Shown one piece after another: positions 7,959 through 15,410 of a DNA stretch of 42,577 nt. The position numbers were made by a program, and so were the translations under genes. A model generated the notes under the pieces. That model was not told where the DNA came from. It did no database searches and saw only the letters and a program-made list of their open reading frames with translations. Positions within the stretch are counted from its first letter, which is position 1. Every line of letters begins with the position of its first letter. The stretch is taken from contig CAAFPE010000075.1 in assembly GCA_900764755.1 (NCBI GenBank), positions 1-42,577 of the forward strand, given 5' to 3'. The DNA comes from an uncultured Oscillospiraceae bacterium. GTDB lineage: Bacteria > Bacillota > Clostridia > Oscillospirales > Oscillospiraceae.

Positions 7959-8111
7959 GTGCCCAGTCAACAGTGTCAGTTGAGCTGTTGGATTCAAAAA
8001 ACTCTTGATGTGTACAGGATCCAGATCAAACGAAGCGGAGCGTTGCGGTAAAAAACGATGGGGGATCGGCCAAACAGGAAAAAGGCCCGCTTAAGCGGTC
8101 AACGCAAAGGA

Positions 8112-8149
8112 ATGCCCCTGATCACAGCCCAGCGGCTGCATCAGGGGCA
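8112..8149 (-). terminator. Stem-loop downstream of the TRAP operon
   Basis: TGCCCCTGAT and ATCAGGGGCA form a stem around a loop that can itself pair (GCAGCC/GGCTGT). It lies about 60 bases past the dctM stop, with only a modest T stretch after it on the minus strand. A second small palindrome, CCGCTTAAGCGG at about 8090-8101, is followed on the minus strand by GCCTTTTT. Together these probably end the operon. Nothing else is recognised between 7959 and 8209. Confidence 0.55.
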
Positions 8150-8209
8150 AAGGTGTAATCAAAAGAATCAAGATCTACTTCTGAAAGGACGTCCGGTAAG
8201 ACGCTTCGT

Positions 8210-9478
8210 TTAAATAGGGATGTTGAGCAAAAGCGGCACATAGGTGTAAAGGAGCAAAATCCCGAATTCTACGACAAGATAGAGGATGATCTTTTTCGAT
8301 ACAGCGCCGATCCTGGTTTTCGTGATTCCGGACGCCACAAATAGGTTGACGGCCATAGGGGGTGTGATCATACCGATCGATGTGTTGACGATCATGATAA
8401 GCCCCAGGGCGATCTCACTCAGACCAATGTAGCTGGCCATGGGGAGAAGGATAGGTGTTACCAGCAGAATAATGGATTGAGTCTCCAGGAAACAGCCCAG
8501 GAACAGCAGTAGCAGGTTCATTGCCAGCAGCATGGCGAAGCGGTTGCTGAAAATGCTCATAACTGCGTTGGAGATCATGGTAGGAATATTCTCAGTGGTC
8601 ATAAACCAGGCAAAGGGCTGAGACATACTCACTACAAACAGCACGACGGCTGAGCTGATGCAGCTGTCCAACAGAATCTTATACAGCTTTTTCAGGGTCA
8701 GTTCCTTATAGACAAAGAAGGAGACGACCAGGGCGTAGACACAGGCCACAGAGGCGGACTCCGTAGGCGTAAAGATACCGGAATAAATTCCACCCAGAAT
8801 GATGACAGGCATCAGCAGAGCCAAAATGGCGTCCTTAAAGCGGATGAAATACTCCTTCGGGGGATATTTGGTTGTATCCACAGAGTCGTAGTGGCGGCAG
8901 GTAATGGCGTTGGTGATGCACAGACCGATAATCAGCATGATGCCGGGAATCCAGCCGGCGGCAAACATACTGACCACAGACACTCCGGCGGTCACAGCGT
9001 AAGTGACCATTGGGATGCTGGGCGGGATCACGACGCCAAGAGTACCGGAGGACGCCGCGATCGCGGCTGCCGTCTCAGGGGGATACCCCTTTTGGATCAT
9101 GCGTGGAGCGGTGATCCCGCCAATTGCTGCGACTGTGGCGGGATTAGAGCCGGAGATCGCCCCGAAGAAGCCGGAGCCGACCACAGAAATACAGGCTAGC
9201 CGGCCGGGCAGGCGCTTCAGCAGCAGCTCCAAAAAGCCGATCAGGCGGGCGGAGATTCCTCCCTCTGCCATGATGTTGCCGGCCAGGATGAAAAAGGGCA
9301 CAGCCATCAAAGTAAAGCTGTCCAGCTGCGTGAACATCCGGGTGGGGATGGCGGCCAGATACTGAACATTCCCAGTCAGCACCATGGTGACCGCGGCGGC
9401 AATACCCAGACAGATAGCAATGGGCACACCGACAAACAGCATCAGAAAGAGGATGCCAAACAAAATACCAGCGATCAT
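8210..9478 (-). CDS. dctM: TRAP transporter large permease (DctM)
   Basis: A 422-residue, strongly hydrophobic protein of the TRAP large permease family with about 11-12 membrane helices. Family stretches seen are VPFFILAGNIMAEGGIS, SGSNPATVAAIGGITAPRM (a substrate and sodium-binding region) and GVVIPPSIPMVTYAV. It carries the transport path for a carboxylated solute driven by sodium or proton gradient. The start ATG overlaps the dctQ stop as ATGA, so the two permeases are translationally coupled. Substrate is not readable from the permease. Confidence 0.95.
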   Translation of the reverse strand: MIAGILFGILFLMLFVGVPIAICLGIAAAVTMVLTGNVQYLAAIPTRMFTQLDSFTLMAVPFFILAGNIMAEGGISARLIGFLELLLKRLPGRLACISVVGSGFFGAISGSNPATVAAIGGITAPRMIQKGYPPETAAAIAASSGTLGVVIPPSIPMVTYAVTAGVSVVSMFAAGWIPGIMLIIGLCITNAITCRHYDSVDTTKYPPKEYFIRFKDAILALLMPVIILGGIYSGIFTPTESASVACVYALVVSFFVYKELTLKKLYKILLDSCISSAVVLFVVSMSQPFAWFMTTENIPTMISNAVMSIFSNRFAMLLAMNLLLLFLGCFLETQSIILLVTPILLPMASYIGLSEIALGLIMIVNTSIGMITPPMAVNLFVASGITKTRIGAVSKKIILYLVVEFGILLLYTYVPLLLNIPI

Positions 9479-9960
9479 TCGGCGTCTTCCCCCTTATCCT
9501 TCAGATTTTCAAAGGTGTGAATGGTGTAATAGACCGCCATCAGTGCAACACCGATGGGGATGAGCATATAGACCATACCGGTAGGCAGCTTCAGCATAGG
9601 GCTGAGCTGACCCTGGGCCAGCATCCGGGAGGAAACCATCCAGCCGTAACGGACCAGGAATACGGCAAAGGCGTCTACCATCAGCGCCACCACCACAGAG
9701 ACGGCTTTGACCACTGGTTTGGGGAAAATCATCGGAACGATCTCCACAACGAAGTGGCTGCCGTTGCGAGAGGCCAGCATCAGCCCCATATAGACGATAG
9801 AGATCATGCAGTAGCGGGCAAATTCCTCGCTCCATGGGATGGCGTATATGCCGGTATACCGCCCAAATGTAGCGAGAAAAACCACCGTGACCATGAGACA
9901 CATGATAATAACGCACAGGACTTCAACGATCTTTGCAAAGCCATCTAAAACTTTTTTCAT
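9475..9960 (-). CDS. dctQ: TRAP transporter small permease (DctQ)
   Basis: A 161-residue protein with four membrane helices of the DctQ type. The conserved WSEEFARYCMISIVYMGL segment of the family is visible, followed by GSHFVVEI. It pairs with DctM in the membrane. The start MKKVLDG at 9960 is chosen because GGGAGG lies seven bases upstream; an upstream in-frame ATG lacks a ribosome site. It is separated from dctP by 165 bases holding a strong hairpin. Confidence 0.93.
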   Translation of the reverse strand: MKKVLDGFAKIVEVLCVIIMCLMVTVVFLATFGRYTGIYAIPWSEEFARYCMISIVYMGLMLASRNGSHFVVEIVPMIFPKPVVKAVSVVVALMVDAFAVFLVRYGWMVSSRMLAQGQLSPMLKLPTGMVYMLIPIGVALMAVYYTIHTFENLKDKGEDAE

Positions 9961-10032
9961 GTATGTACCTCCCTCTTGGGGTCGTTTCCGACATTCCCCG
10001 CGATCCAAACGGTCAAACGGAGAATCAGGGCC

Positions 10033-10068
10033 GGCAGGCGGGCTGGAAGCGACGCCAGCCCGCCTGCC
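10033..10068 (-). other. Strong intercistronic hairpin between dctP and dctQ
   Basis: GGCAGGCGGGCTGG and CCAGCCCGCCTGCC form a perfect 14-bp GC-rich stem with an 8-base loop and no T tract. Such hairpins often protect the upstream message so that the binding protein is made in excess over the permeases. The function is inferred. Confidence 0.75.
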
Positions 10069-10125
10069 CTGTGCATCAGAATTGGGACATGACCGTACTG
10101 GTATCGGGATGGGAAAATTGGAAAA

Positions 10126-11211
10126 TCAAGCCCCAGTCACCGCCAGGATCTGGGACAGGAGATCCTGATCGATATTCAGAGAGGGATCCTCGTAAACGCT
10201 CTGAACGGCTTCCTTCCAGACCTCTTTGTCCACATCGGTGAAGGTAATGCCCTCCTGCTCCATGCTGGCACGGAAATCGTTGTTCATCTGCTGGCTGATC
10301 CCACGCTCTGCGGCCTTGGCCTCTTCGGCGGCCTTGTCAAAGGCGGCGCGCTGCTCGTCCGTCCAGCTGTTGTACAGGTCTTCGTTGATCATCAAGACGC
10401 AGGGGCTGTAAAACAGGTCGATCATAGAACAGTATTTCTGTACCTCGTGGACACGGGCGGTGTAGATGATCGCCAAGGGGTTTTCCTGGCTGTCCACAGT
10501 GCCCTGCTGCAGAGCGGAGAAAATTTCACTCCATGCCATGGCGGTGGGAGCGGCGCCCAAGGCGGTGTAGGTGGCCATGTGGACAGGGTTCTCCATGGTA
10601 CGGACCTTCACACCGGCCAAATCGCTGGGGGTGACGATCTCCTTGGTGTTGTTTGTGATCTGGCGGAAGCCGTTTTCCCAAAAGCCCAGAGCCTTGATGC
10701 CGGTCCCATTGAAGCCGTCCAGCAGGGTCTGGCCGACCTCGCCGTCCAGCACCTCATAGGCCTGCTCGGCGTCCTCAAACAGATAGGGAAGATCCAGCAC
10801 GCTCCAATTGGCTGTGGAGGTAGCAAAGGAGGGGATCGGGCCGGTGGAGACCAGACACATCTCCTGCATTCCCATGGAGACGGAGTTCATCATATCAGAC
10901 TCGTTACCCAATGCCGAGTTGGGATAGATGTCCAGCGTCATTTCACCGCCGGAATATTCCTCCAGCAGCTTCTGCATCTCGCTCAGACCCAGCACATAAT
11001 GGCCGTCGGGCGCGGTAGTGGTGCCGACCTTCAAGCGGATCGTGGCGGAGGAGGACCCAAGAAGCTCATCAGATTCAGCAGAGGAGGCATTCGTGGACGT
11101 ACCGCCGGCTGGCGGGGTGCTGCCTGCGCCGTTCCCACAGGCGGACAGCCCCAAGGTCATTGTCCCGGCCAGAAACAGGGCAGAGAAGCGAGAGAGCATT
11201 TTTGATTTCAT
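10126..11211 (-). CDS. dctP: TRAP transporter solute-binding lipoprotein (DctP)
   Basis: A 361-residue extracytoplasmic binding protein. It has a lipoprotein signal peptide with lipobox LSAC (Cys25), a Ser/Gly/Thr-rich linker, then the DctP fold. The carboxylate-clamping arginine lies in GVKVRTMENPVH, and the family stretch QQGTVDSQENPLAII follows. This implies an organic acid ligand. The ATG at 11211 is preferred: an AAGGA site sits nine bases before it, while earlier in-frame starts (TTG, ATG) are too close. It follows the oxidoreductase gene by 54 bases. Confidence 0.93.
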   Translation of the reverse strand: MKSKMLSRFSALFLAGTMTLGLSACGNGAGSTPPAGGTSTNASSAESDELLGSSSATIRLKVGTTTAPDGHYVLGLSEMQKLLEEYSGGEMTLDIYPNSALGNESDMMNSVSMGMQEMCLVSTGPIPSFATSTANWSVLDLPYLFEDAEQAYEVLDGEVGQTLLDGFNGTGIKALGFWENGFRQITNNTKEIVTPSDLAGVKVRTMENPVHMATYTALGAAPTAMAWSEIFSALQQGTVDSQENPLAIIYTARVHEVQKYCSMIDLFYSPCVLMINEDLYNSWTDEQRAAFDKAAEEAKAAERGISQQMNNDFRASMEQEGITFTDVDKEVWKEAVQSVYEDPSLNIDQDLLSQILAVTGA

Positions 11212-11265
11212 TTCCATCGTTCCTTCTTTCAAATCAGTTTACATGAAATGGCTGCCAGTCTGTGA

Positions 11266-12126
11266 TCAGATTTTGGGGTCCTCGGGATGGAGCATAGTCG
11301 CGATGACCTTGTGGAGCACCTCGTCATCCCAGATGCGTTTCCAGTCCTCACGCATGACCAGCCGGTTTCCCAGGCCGATCGCCACCTTGCAGGCGTCAGA
11401 TACTGGCGGCTTTCCAGGAATATAACCGAGGAAGTTGCAGGTCAAATTGTAAATATGGCCGGTGAGGAAGGAGACGGCGGCGTCCCGATTGATGCCACGG
11501 CGCTCAGCCTCATCCACCGTCTCCGCCATAGCGTACAGACAGGTGGCGCCCAGCAGTTCCACAAGAGTGGGCTCCAGGAAGGCGATCTGCTCCGAGGTCA
11601 TCACATAGGCGTGCTCTGCGGCGTACATATCGCGGGCAGTCTCCTGCATTTTCTCAAAGACTTCCTGCTCGCCGCAGATCATGCTCATTACAATGTCCTG
11701 CTTGCCGCCGTCGCCGCCAAAGCGGTCAGCACGGGCTTCAGGAGTGTCCTGATCCAACAGGAACGAGGGATGACAGGGATGGGCCACGCCGAGGGTGCAG
11801 TCGTCCCGAAGGGTTAACTCCTTGGCCACAGCGGCGGCCGGGTCCAGGATCAGAAAGCCAGTACCGGGCTTCAGCATCGGAACGTAGATCGCGGACAGTT
11901 TTTTGATCAGGGTATCAGGGACGGCGAAAACGACGACCTCCGCTTTTGCGAGGGCTTCCTCTACCGGGATAACGTCCAGCCCGCGGGCATGGATGCTCTC
12001 GATCCCCTTGGGGGCGTTCTCCACCAGCATCAGGTCATACTTATCCGTCAGCTTGGCCAGATTCCTGCTGGTCCGGGTGCCCATTTTTCCGCCGGCGCCG
12101 ATGACAGCTACATGGATTTTACTCAT
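11266..12126 (-). CDS. Phosphogluconate-dehydrogenase-like oxidoreductase, ApnO-like
   Basis: A 286-residue NAD(P)-dependent enzyme. The Rossmann loop VAVIGAGGKMGTRTSRN is at residues 6-22, followed by EVVVFAVPDTLI and LDPAAAVAKEL. The region after HPCHPSF, with MTSEQIAFLEPTLVELLG and the DEAERRGINRDAA stretch, resembles the 'phosphogluconate dehydrogenase C-terminal' family. That family includes the reported D-apionate oxidoisomerase ApnO, as I recall. It probably oxidises a polyhydroxy acid imported by the adjacent TRAP system. Start at 12126 (MSKIHVAV) is chosen because an AAAGGA site lies about 11 bases upstream. The specific substrate is not established; confidence applies to the family. 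Confidence 0.75.
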   Translation of the reverse strand: MSKIHVAVIGAGGKMGTRTSRNLAKLTDKYDLMLVENAPKGIESIHARGLDVIPVEEALAKAEVVVFAVPDTLIKKLSAIYVPMLKPGTGFLILDPAAAVAKELTLRDDCTLGVAHPCHPSFLLDQDTPEARADRFGGDGGKQDIVMSMICGEQEVFEKMQETARDMYAAEHAYVMTSEQIAFLEPTLVELLGATCLYAMAETVDEAERRGINRDAAVSFLTGHIYNLTCNFLGYIPGKPPVSDACKVAIGLGNRLVMREDWKRIWDDEVLHKVIATMLHPEDPKI

Positions 12127-12176
12127 GATCTGTTCCATCCTTTCAATTATAACGCACTGTGAAGACAGATTTCCAC

Positions 12177-13115
12177 TTATTTTTTCAGAGTCTCTTTTAC
12201 CTTGGCGGCAATATCCTCTGGGGAGAAGCCATAGGCGTCGGCCAGCTCCTTGGCGGGACCGGATTCACCATAAGATGTAAGTGCGATACGGGTCACCCAG
12301 GCGGGCTGGTTCTCACAGGCCAGACGGCTGATATAGGAACCCAGGCCGCCGTTGATATTGTGGTCCTCCACAGTGAACAGCTGCTGGGCTCTGCCCATGA
12401 CCTCCAAAATGGCGGAGGGATCCTTGCCATAGAGGATATTGACGTCTGCGGCTGTGACGTTGATGCCTTGCTCCTTCAAGAGTTCTGCGGCAGCCAGCAC
12501 CCGGTCCAGAACATAGCCGTTGGAAAAGAGGACTGCGTCTGTGCCATAGTCCTTCCAAACTGTGATACCGCTTTTCGCGAAGGGGGCGTTCTTGTCATAT
12601 ACATCCACCTCACGGCCGCTGCCGCCCCGGATGTATACAGGACCGTCGGTTTCGGCGGCCAGCCGGACCGCGTGATAGCACTGGGCAGGATCGGCAGGGG
12701 TAAAAATGGTGTAGTTGGGCATGGAAGAGATGATCCCCAGATCCTCATAGAACTGATGTGTGACGCCCTCACGCTCTCCGCCCAGCAGTCCGGCGTTGAC
12801 GCCGATAAACTTTACGTTCAGATTGGTGTAGCCCACGAAGGTACGCATTTGCTCACAGGCGCGCATGGTCAAAAAGCCACAGTAAGTACCAATGAAGGGG
12901 GTGAGGCCGGCGCTGGCCAGACCGGCGGCAGCATCCACCGCGCCCTGCTCGGCAATGCCGCATTCCAGATAGCGGTCGGGATACTTCTCCCCGAAGGGGA
13001 CCGCCCGCATAGCCTTCAGCGAATCGGGAGAGATCACAACAATGTCCTTTCGCTCCTCCGCCATATCCATCATGGCAGCGGCAAAGGCCTCCCGGGTTCC
13101 TTTAAAGTTTGTCAT
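12177..13115 (-). CDS. Transketolase, C-terminal subunit
   Basis: A 312-residue protein covering the pyrimidine-binding and C-terminal domains of transketolase. The catalytic glutamate region is YLECGIAEQGAVDAAAG (Glu56), followed by GTYCGFLTMRACEQ. With the N-terminal subunit it would form a thiamine-diphosphate enzyme moving two-carbon ketol units. Its ATG overlaps the N-subunit stop as ATGA, fitting stoichiometric synthesis. Split transketolases occur in many anaerobes, and a dedicated pair (AptA/AptB) is known for apulose 4-phosphate in D-apiose breakdown. This pair is likely pathway-specific because it is inside a TRAP catabolic operon. Confidence 0.92.
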   Translation of the reverse strand: MTNFKGTREAFAAAMMDMAEERKDIVVISPDSLKAMRAVPFGEKYPDRYLECGIAEQGAVDAAAGLASAGLTPFIGTYCGFLTMRACEQMRTFVGYTNLNVKFIGVNAGLLGGEREGVTHQFYEDLGIISSMPNYTIFTPADPAQCYHAVRLAAETDGPVYIRGGSGREVDVYDKNAPFAKSGITVWKDYGTDAVLFSNGYVLDRVLAAAELLKEQGINVTAADVNILYGKDPSAILEVMGRAQQLFTVEDHNINGGLGSYISRLACENQPAWVTRIALTSYGESGPAKELADAYGFSPEDIAAKVKETLKK

Positions 13116-13936
13116 GCCTGAACACCTCCAAGCTCTTTTACAGCGATGGCATATTCTTCATCGGTGGGTACGCCCTTGTGCCACGCGTTGTTGTTCTCCA
13201 TGTAGCTGACGCCCTTGCCCTTGACGCAGTCACAAACGATGCAGCAGGGGCTCCCCTGATGAGACTTGGCAATGTGGATAGCGGAGCGAATGGCCTGGAT
13301 GTCATGTCCGCTGATCTCCTGGGTGTGCCATCCAAAGGCGCGGAAACGGTCGGCAATGTTGTTTTGGCCCACGGTGAACTCCACGCTCTTATAGCTCTGC
13401 CAGCCGTTTCGGTCCACAAAAACGACCAGGTTATCCAGCTTCCGGCCGGCGGCCATGTTGATTCCTTCCCAGCAGACTCCCTCCTGAAGCTCGCCGTCGC
13501 CACAGATCACATAGGTAGTATAGTCCTTGCCCTGGACCTTGGCGGCAAAGGCCATGCCCGCGCCGATGGCAATGCCGTTTCCGAGAGAGCCGGAGGTCAT
13601 GTCCAGCCCGGGGGTATTGTGCATGGAGGGGTGTCCCTGGAACATACTGTGCAGCTGACGCAGGCGGAAATGTTCCACTTTGGGCTGGAAGTAGCCCCGC
13701 TCATTCAAAGCGGCGTACAGCACCGGACAGGAGTGGCCCTTGGACAGGATCAAACGGTCCCGGTCAGGCCACTGAGGATTTTGCGGATCAAGGTTCATCT
13801 CCTGAAAATAGAGGGTAGCGATAATATCCGCGATAGACAAAGCGGGACCGGGATGACCATCCTTTCCCTCATAGACCATCCGCACTGTTTCCAGGCGAAG
13901 CTTCTGAGCGATTTCATGGATCTGCTCATTGGTCAT
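13112..13936 (-). CDS. Transketolase, N-terminal (ThDP-binding) subunit
   Basis: A 274-residue protein equal to the first domain of transketolase. The substrate-contact loop GKDGHPGPALS (24-34) and SKGHSCPVLYAAL are present. The thiamine-diphosphate motif is GDGELQEG (146-153) ending at Asn177 (VVFVDRN). HPSMHNTPGLDMTSGSLGNG matches the family. It is the first gene of the six-gene minus-strand operon, with a promoter and palindromic operator just upstream. Confidence 0.93.
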   Translation of the reverse strand: MTNEQIHEIAQKLRLETVRMVYEGKDGHPGPALSIADIIATLYFQEMNLDPQNPQWPDRDRLILSKGHSCPVLYAALNERGYFQPKVEHFRLRQLHSMFQGHPSMHNTPGLDMTSGSLGNGIAIGAGMAFAAKVQGKDYTTYVICGDGELQEGVCWEGINMAAGRKLDNLVVFVDRNGWQSYKSVEFTVGQNNIADRFRAFGWHTQEISGHDIQAIRSAIHIAKSHQGSPCCIVCDCVKGKGVSYMENNNAWHKGVPTDEEYAIAVKELGGVQA

Positions 13937-13972
13937 ATTCGTTCACTCCTTCTCAATTACTTTGATTTTTGC

Positions 13973-13990
13973 TAAACGTTAAACGTTTAA
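13973..13990 (-). promoter_or_regulatory. Palindromic operator at the TRAP-transketolase operon start
   Basis: Two overlapping palindromes: TAAACGTTAAACGTTTA (13973-13989, perfect around a central base) and TTAAACGTTTAA (13979-13990, perfect). They lie immediately downstream of the predicted transcription start, where a bound repressor would block elongation. The CG-centred AAACGTTT core resembles LacI/CcpA-family sites. FadR-type GntR sites are usually TNGTnnnACNA, so the bound regulator is uncertain. Confidence 0.7.
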
Positions 13991-14003
13991 TGAATGTGCT
14001 GTT

Positions 14004-14032
14004 ATTTTAGTACAGTTATGGAGCGCCGTCAA
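14004..14032 (-). promoter_or_regulatory. Promoter of the TRAP-transketolase operon
   Basis: On the minus strand, TTGACG (-35), 17-base spacer, TAAAAT (-10). The start point would be near 13997, about 60 bases before the first ATG and just before the operator palindrome. Confidence 0.75.
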
Positions 14033-14246
14033 TATTGTTTTTCGTCAAAAGATACATTTTGTTTGCCTGCACAACTTTTTACGTCTTTTTTGTGGAAAAT
14101 AGCTGTGGCTTGGGAGAAGGCACTTCTATATTTTGATGGCCAGTCGTGAGGTGAAAATTTTATGGTGAAAGTGGATCCCTGTTCCTCCTATATCCCGCTG
14201 GGATTTTTTATAAAAGTTTTATATGGATTTTTTCATTCGGTTTCGC

Positions 14247-14252
14247 TATAAT
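14247..14252 (+). promoter_or_regulatory. Putative -10 box for the GntR regulator
   Basis: A perfect TATAAT in an AT-rich region about 275 bases upstream of the regulator start. No good -35 hexamer is seen at 16-18 bases, so it may be weak or activator-dependent. Confidence 0.4.
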
Positions 14253-14310
14253 GAAAAATAGAAACGATCGAAAAATCCTCCATCCAAAGGATTTCGGAGG
14301 GAAAGAACGA

Positions 14311-14424
14311 GTGAAAGAAAACCGTCAAGTTTGCCTTTTACCTTCAATTAAACAACGTTTGAGCGCTTTTTTAACGTGCTCAAACGTTTGCCAGCTTCTC
14401 GAAAAGACTTTTTTGGCAAGCTGA
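14311..14424 (+). CDS. Possible 37-codon leader ORF upstream of the regulator
   Basis: A GTG-initiated frame with GGAGGG about ten bases upstream, encoding VKENRQVCLLPSIKQRLSAF... and ending with TGA at 14422-14424. The following stem-loop and operator-like palindrome lie inside it. It could be a regulatory leader peptide or chance, since no homologue is recognised. Reported because its ribosome site is better than that of the nearest downstream ATG (14428). Confidence 0.3.
   Translation: MKENRQVCLLPSIKQRLSAFLTCSNVCQLLEKTFLAS
14354..14390 (+). promoter_or_regulatory. Stem-loop and AAACGTTT palindrome in the regulator leader
   Basis: AACGTTTGAGCGC (14354-14366) and GTGCTCAAACGTT (14376-14388) can form a 13-bp stem with one G-U pair and a 9-base loop. 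CAAACGTTTG (14381-14390) is also a palindrome and shares the AAACGTTT core of the divergent operon's operator at 13979. This suggests one regulator controls both sides. Confidence 0.6.
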
Positions 14425-14526
14425 ATTATGACAGGCCTGCAAGAATTTTATCTATATAGTACCTATTTCTTCCGAAAAAGGGATACGCTTGTGTCCGGCG
14501 CGGAAGGCGGAGAGGAAATCTGTTTT

Positions 14527-15279
14527 ATGGACAATAGTATCTGGATCCCCAAACCACAGCCCCATACCTTAGCGCCCAATCATGTGATCGAACAGATTCA
14601 AAGCGCGTTATTGGAACAGCGGCTGAAGCCAGGCGACCGCCTTCCGCCGGAAATGGAGTTAGCCAGCCTCTTTTCTGTCAGCCGGGGTTCGGTGCGGCAG
14701 GCGATGAAGGCGCTGGAGACCTTGGGCGTGTTGACGATCCGCCCCGGCGATGGGACCTATGTCAATACTTCGCTGTCTGAAAAGAGTTTTAATCCCCTGG
14801 TGTTTGCCATGCTGATTTCTCAACCGTCGGCCAAGACGATCGCGGATGCCCGCTATGCGCTGGAGCGGGACATTTTAGAACTTTTGCTTGGTCGGGAGGA
14901 GCAGGTGGAGGAGGTTATTCCCCTGCTGGAAGAAAATCTTGACCGGCACCGCAAGATGCTGGCGGAGAAGGCCTCTCCGGAGGCTCTGGTAAAAAATGAT
15001 TTGGCCTTTCACCGGATTTTGTCTCAGTATTGCGGAAATATGCTGCTCCAAATCGTCTATGATTACATCATGGACGCCTTTGAGGGCCAAGTGGTCGCTA
15101 CGACCTCTCGACAGAGGGGGGGCGACGTGACAATCCGGGACCACACGACTATTATTGAGGCGCTCAAGACCCGCAGCTATGCCATGGCAAAGCAGGCGGC
15201 AAAGGATACCATCCAAAATTGGTACAGCCTGATGGAATGCTCTGAGTTCAAAGAATCTGACCTGTTGCAAAAAAACTGA
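14527..15279 (+). CDS. GntR family transcriptional regulator, FadR subfamily
   Basis: A 250-residue regulator. The winged helix-turn-helix covers about residues 17-80 (LKPGDRLPPEMELASLFSVS...IRPGDGTYVN). An all-helical FCD ligand domain follows (about 95-220, with DARYALERDILELLL, NDLAFHRIL and HTTIIEALKTR). FCD domains usually bind organic acids through a metal. The ATG at 14527 is chosen over one at 14428 because GGAGAGG precedes it and the family domain begins shortly after. It is divergent from the TRAP-transketolase operon and probably controls it in response to substrate or intermediate. Confidence 0.9.
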   Translation: MDNSIWIPKPQPHTLAPNHVIEQIQSALLEQRLKPGDRLPPEMELASLFSVSRGSVRQAMKALETLGVLTIRPGDGTYVNTSLSEKSFNPLVFAMLISQPSAKTIADARYALERDILELLLGREEQVEEVIPLLEENLDRHRKMLAEKASPEALVKNDLAFHRILSQYCGNMLLQIVYDYIMDAFEGQVVATTSRQRGGDVTIRDHTTIIEALKTRSYAMAKQAAKDTIQNWYSLMECSEFKESDLLQKN

Positions 15280-15288
15280 AAATTAGGA

Positions 15289-15334
15289 AAAAAGTTGCTG
15301 AGAACAGTCAAATGACGATTCTCAGCAACTTTTC
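15289..15334. terminator. Bidirectional terminator after the regulator
   Basis: AAAAGTTGCTGAGAA and TTCTCAGCAACTTTT form a 15-bp stem, with A-rich sequence before it and T-rich sequence after it. It can end the GntR transcript on the plus strand and the aldolase unit on the minus strand. Confidence 0.88.
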
Positions 15335-15410
15335 TAATATATCAATTTCTGCATAGGAGTGAAAACGATATTTTGCAGCAGGCAGTTCTGTTTCTGTATG
15401 AATAGTAGGA

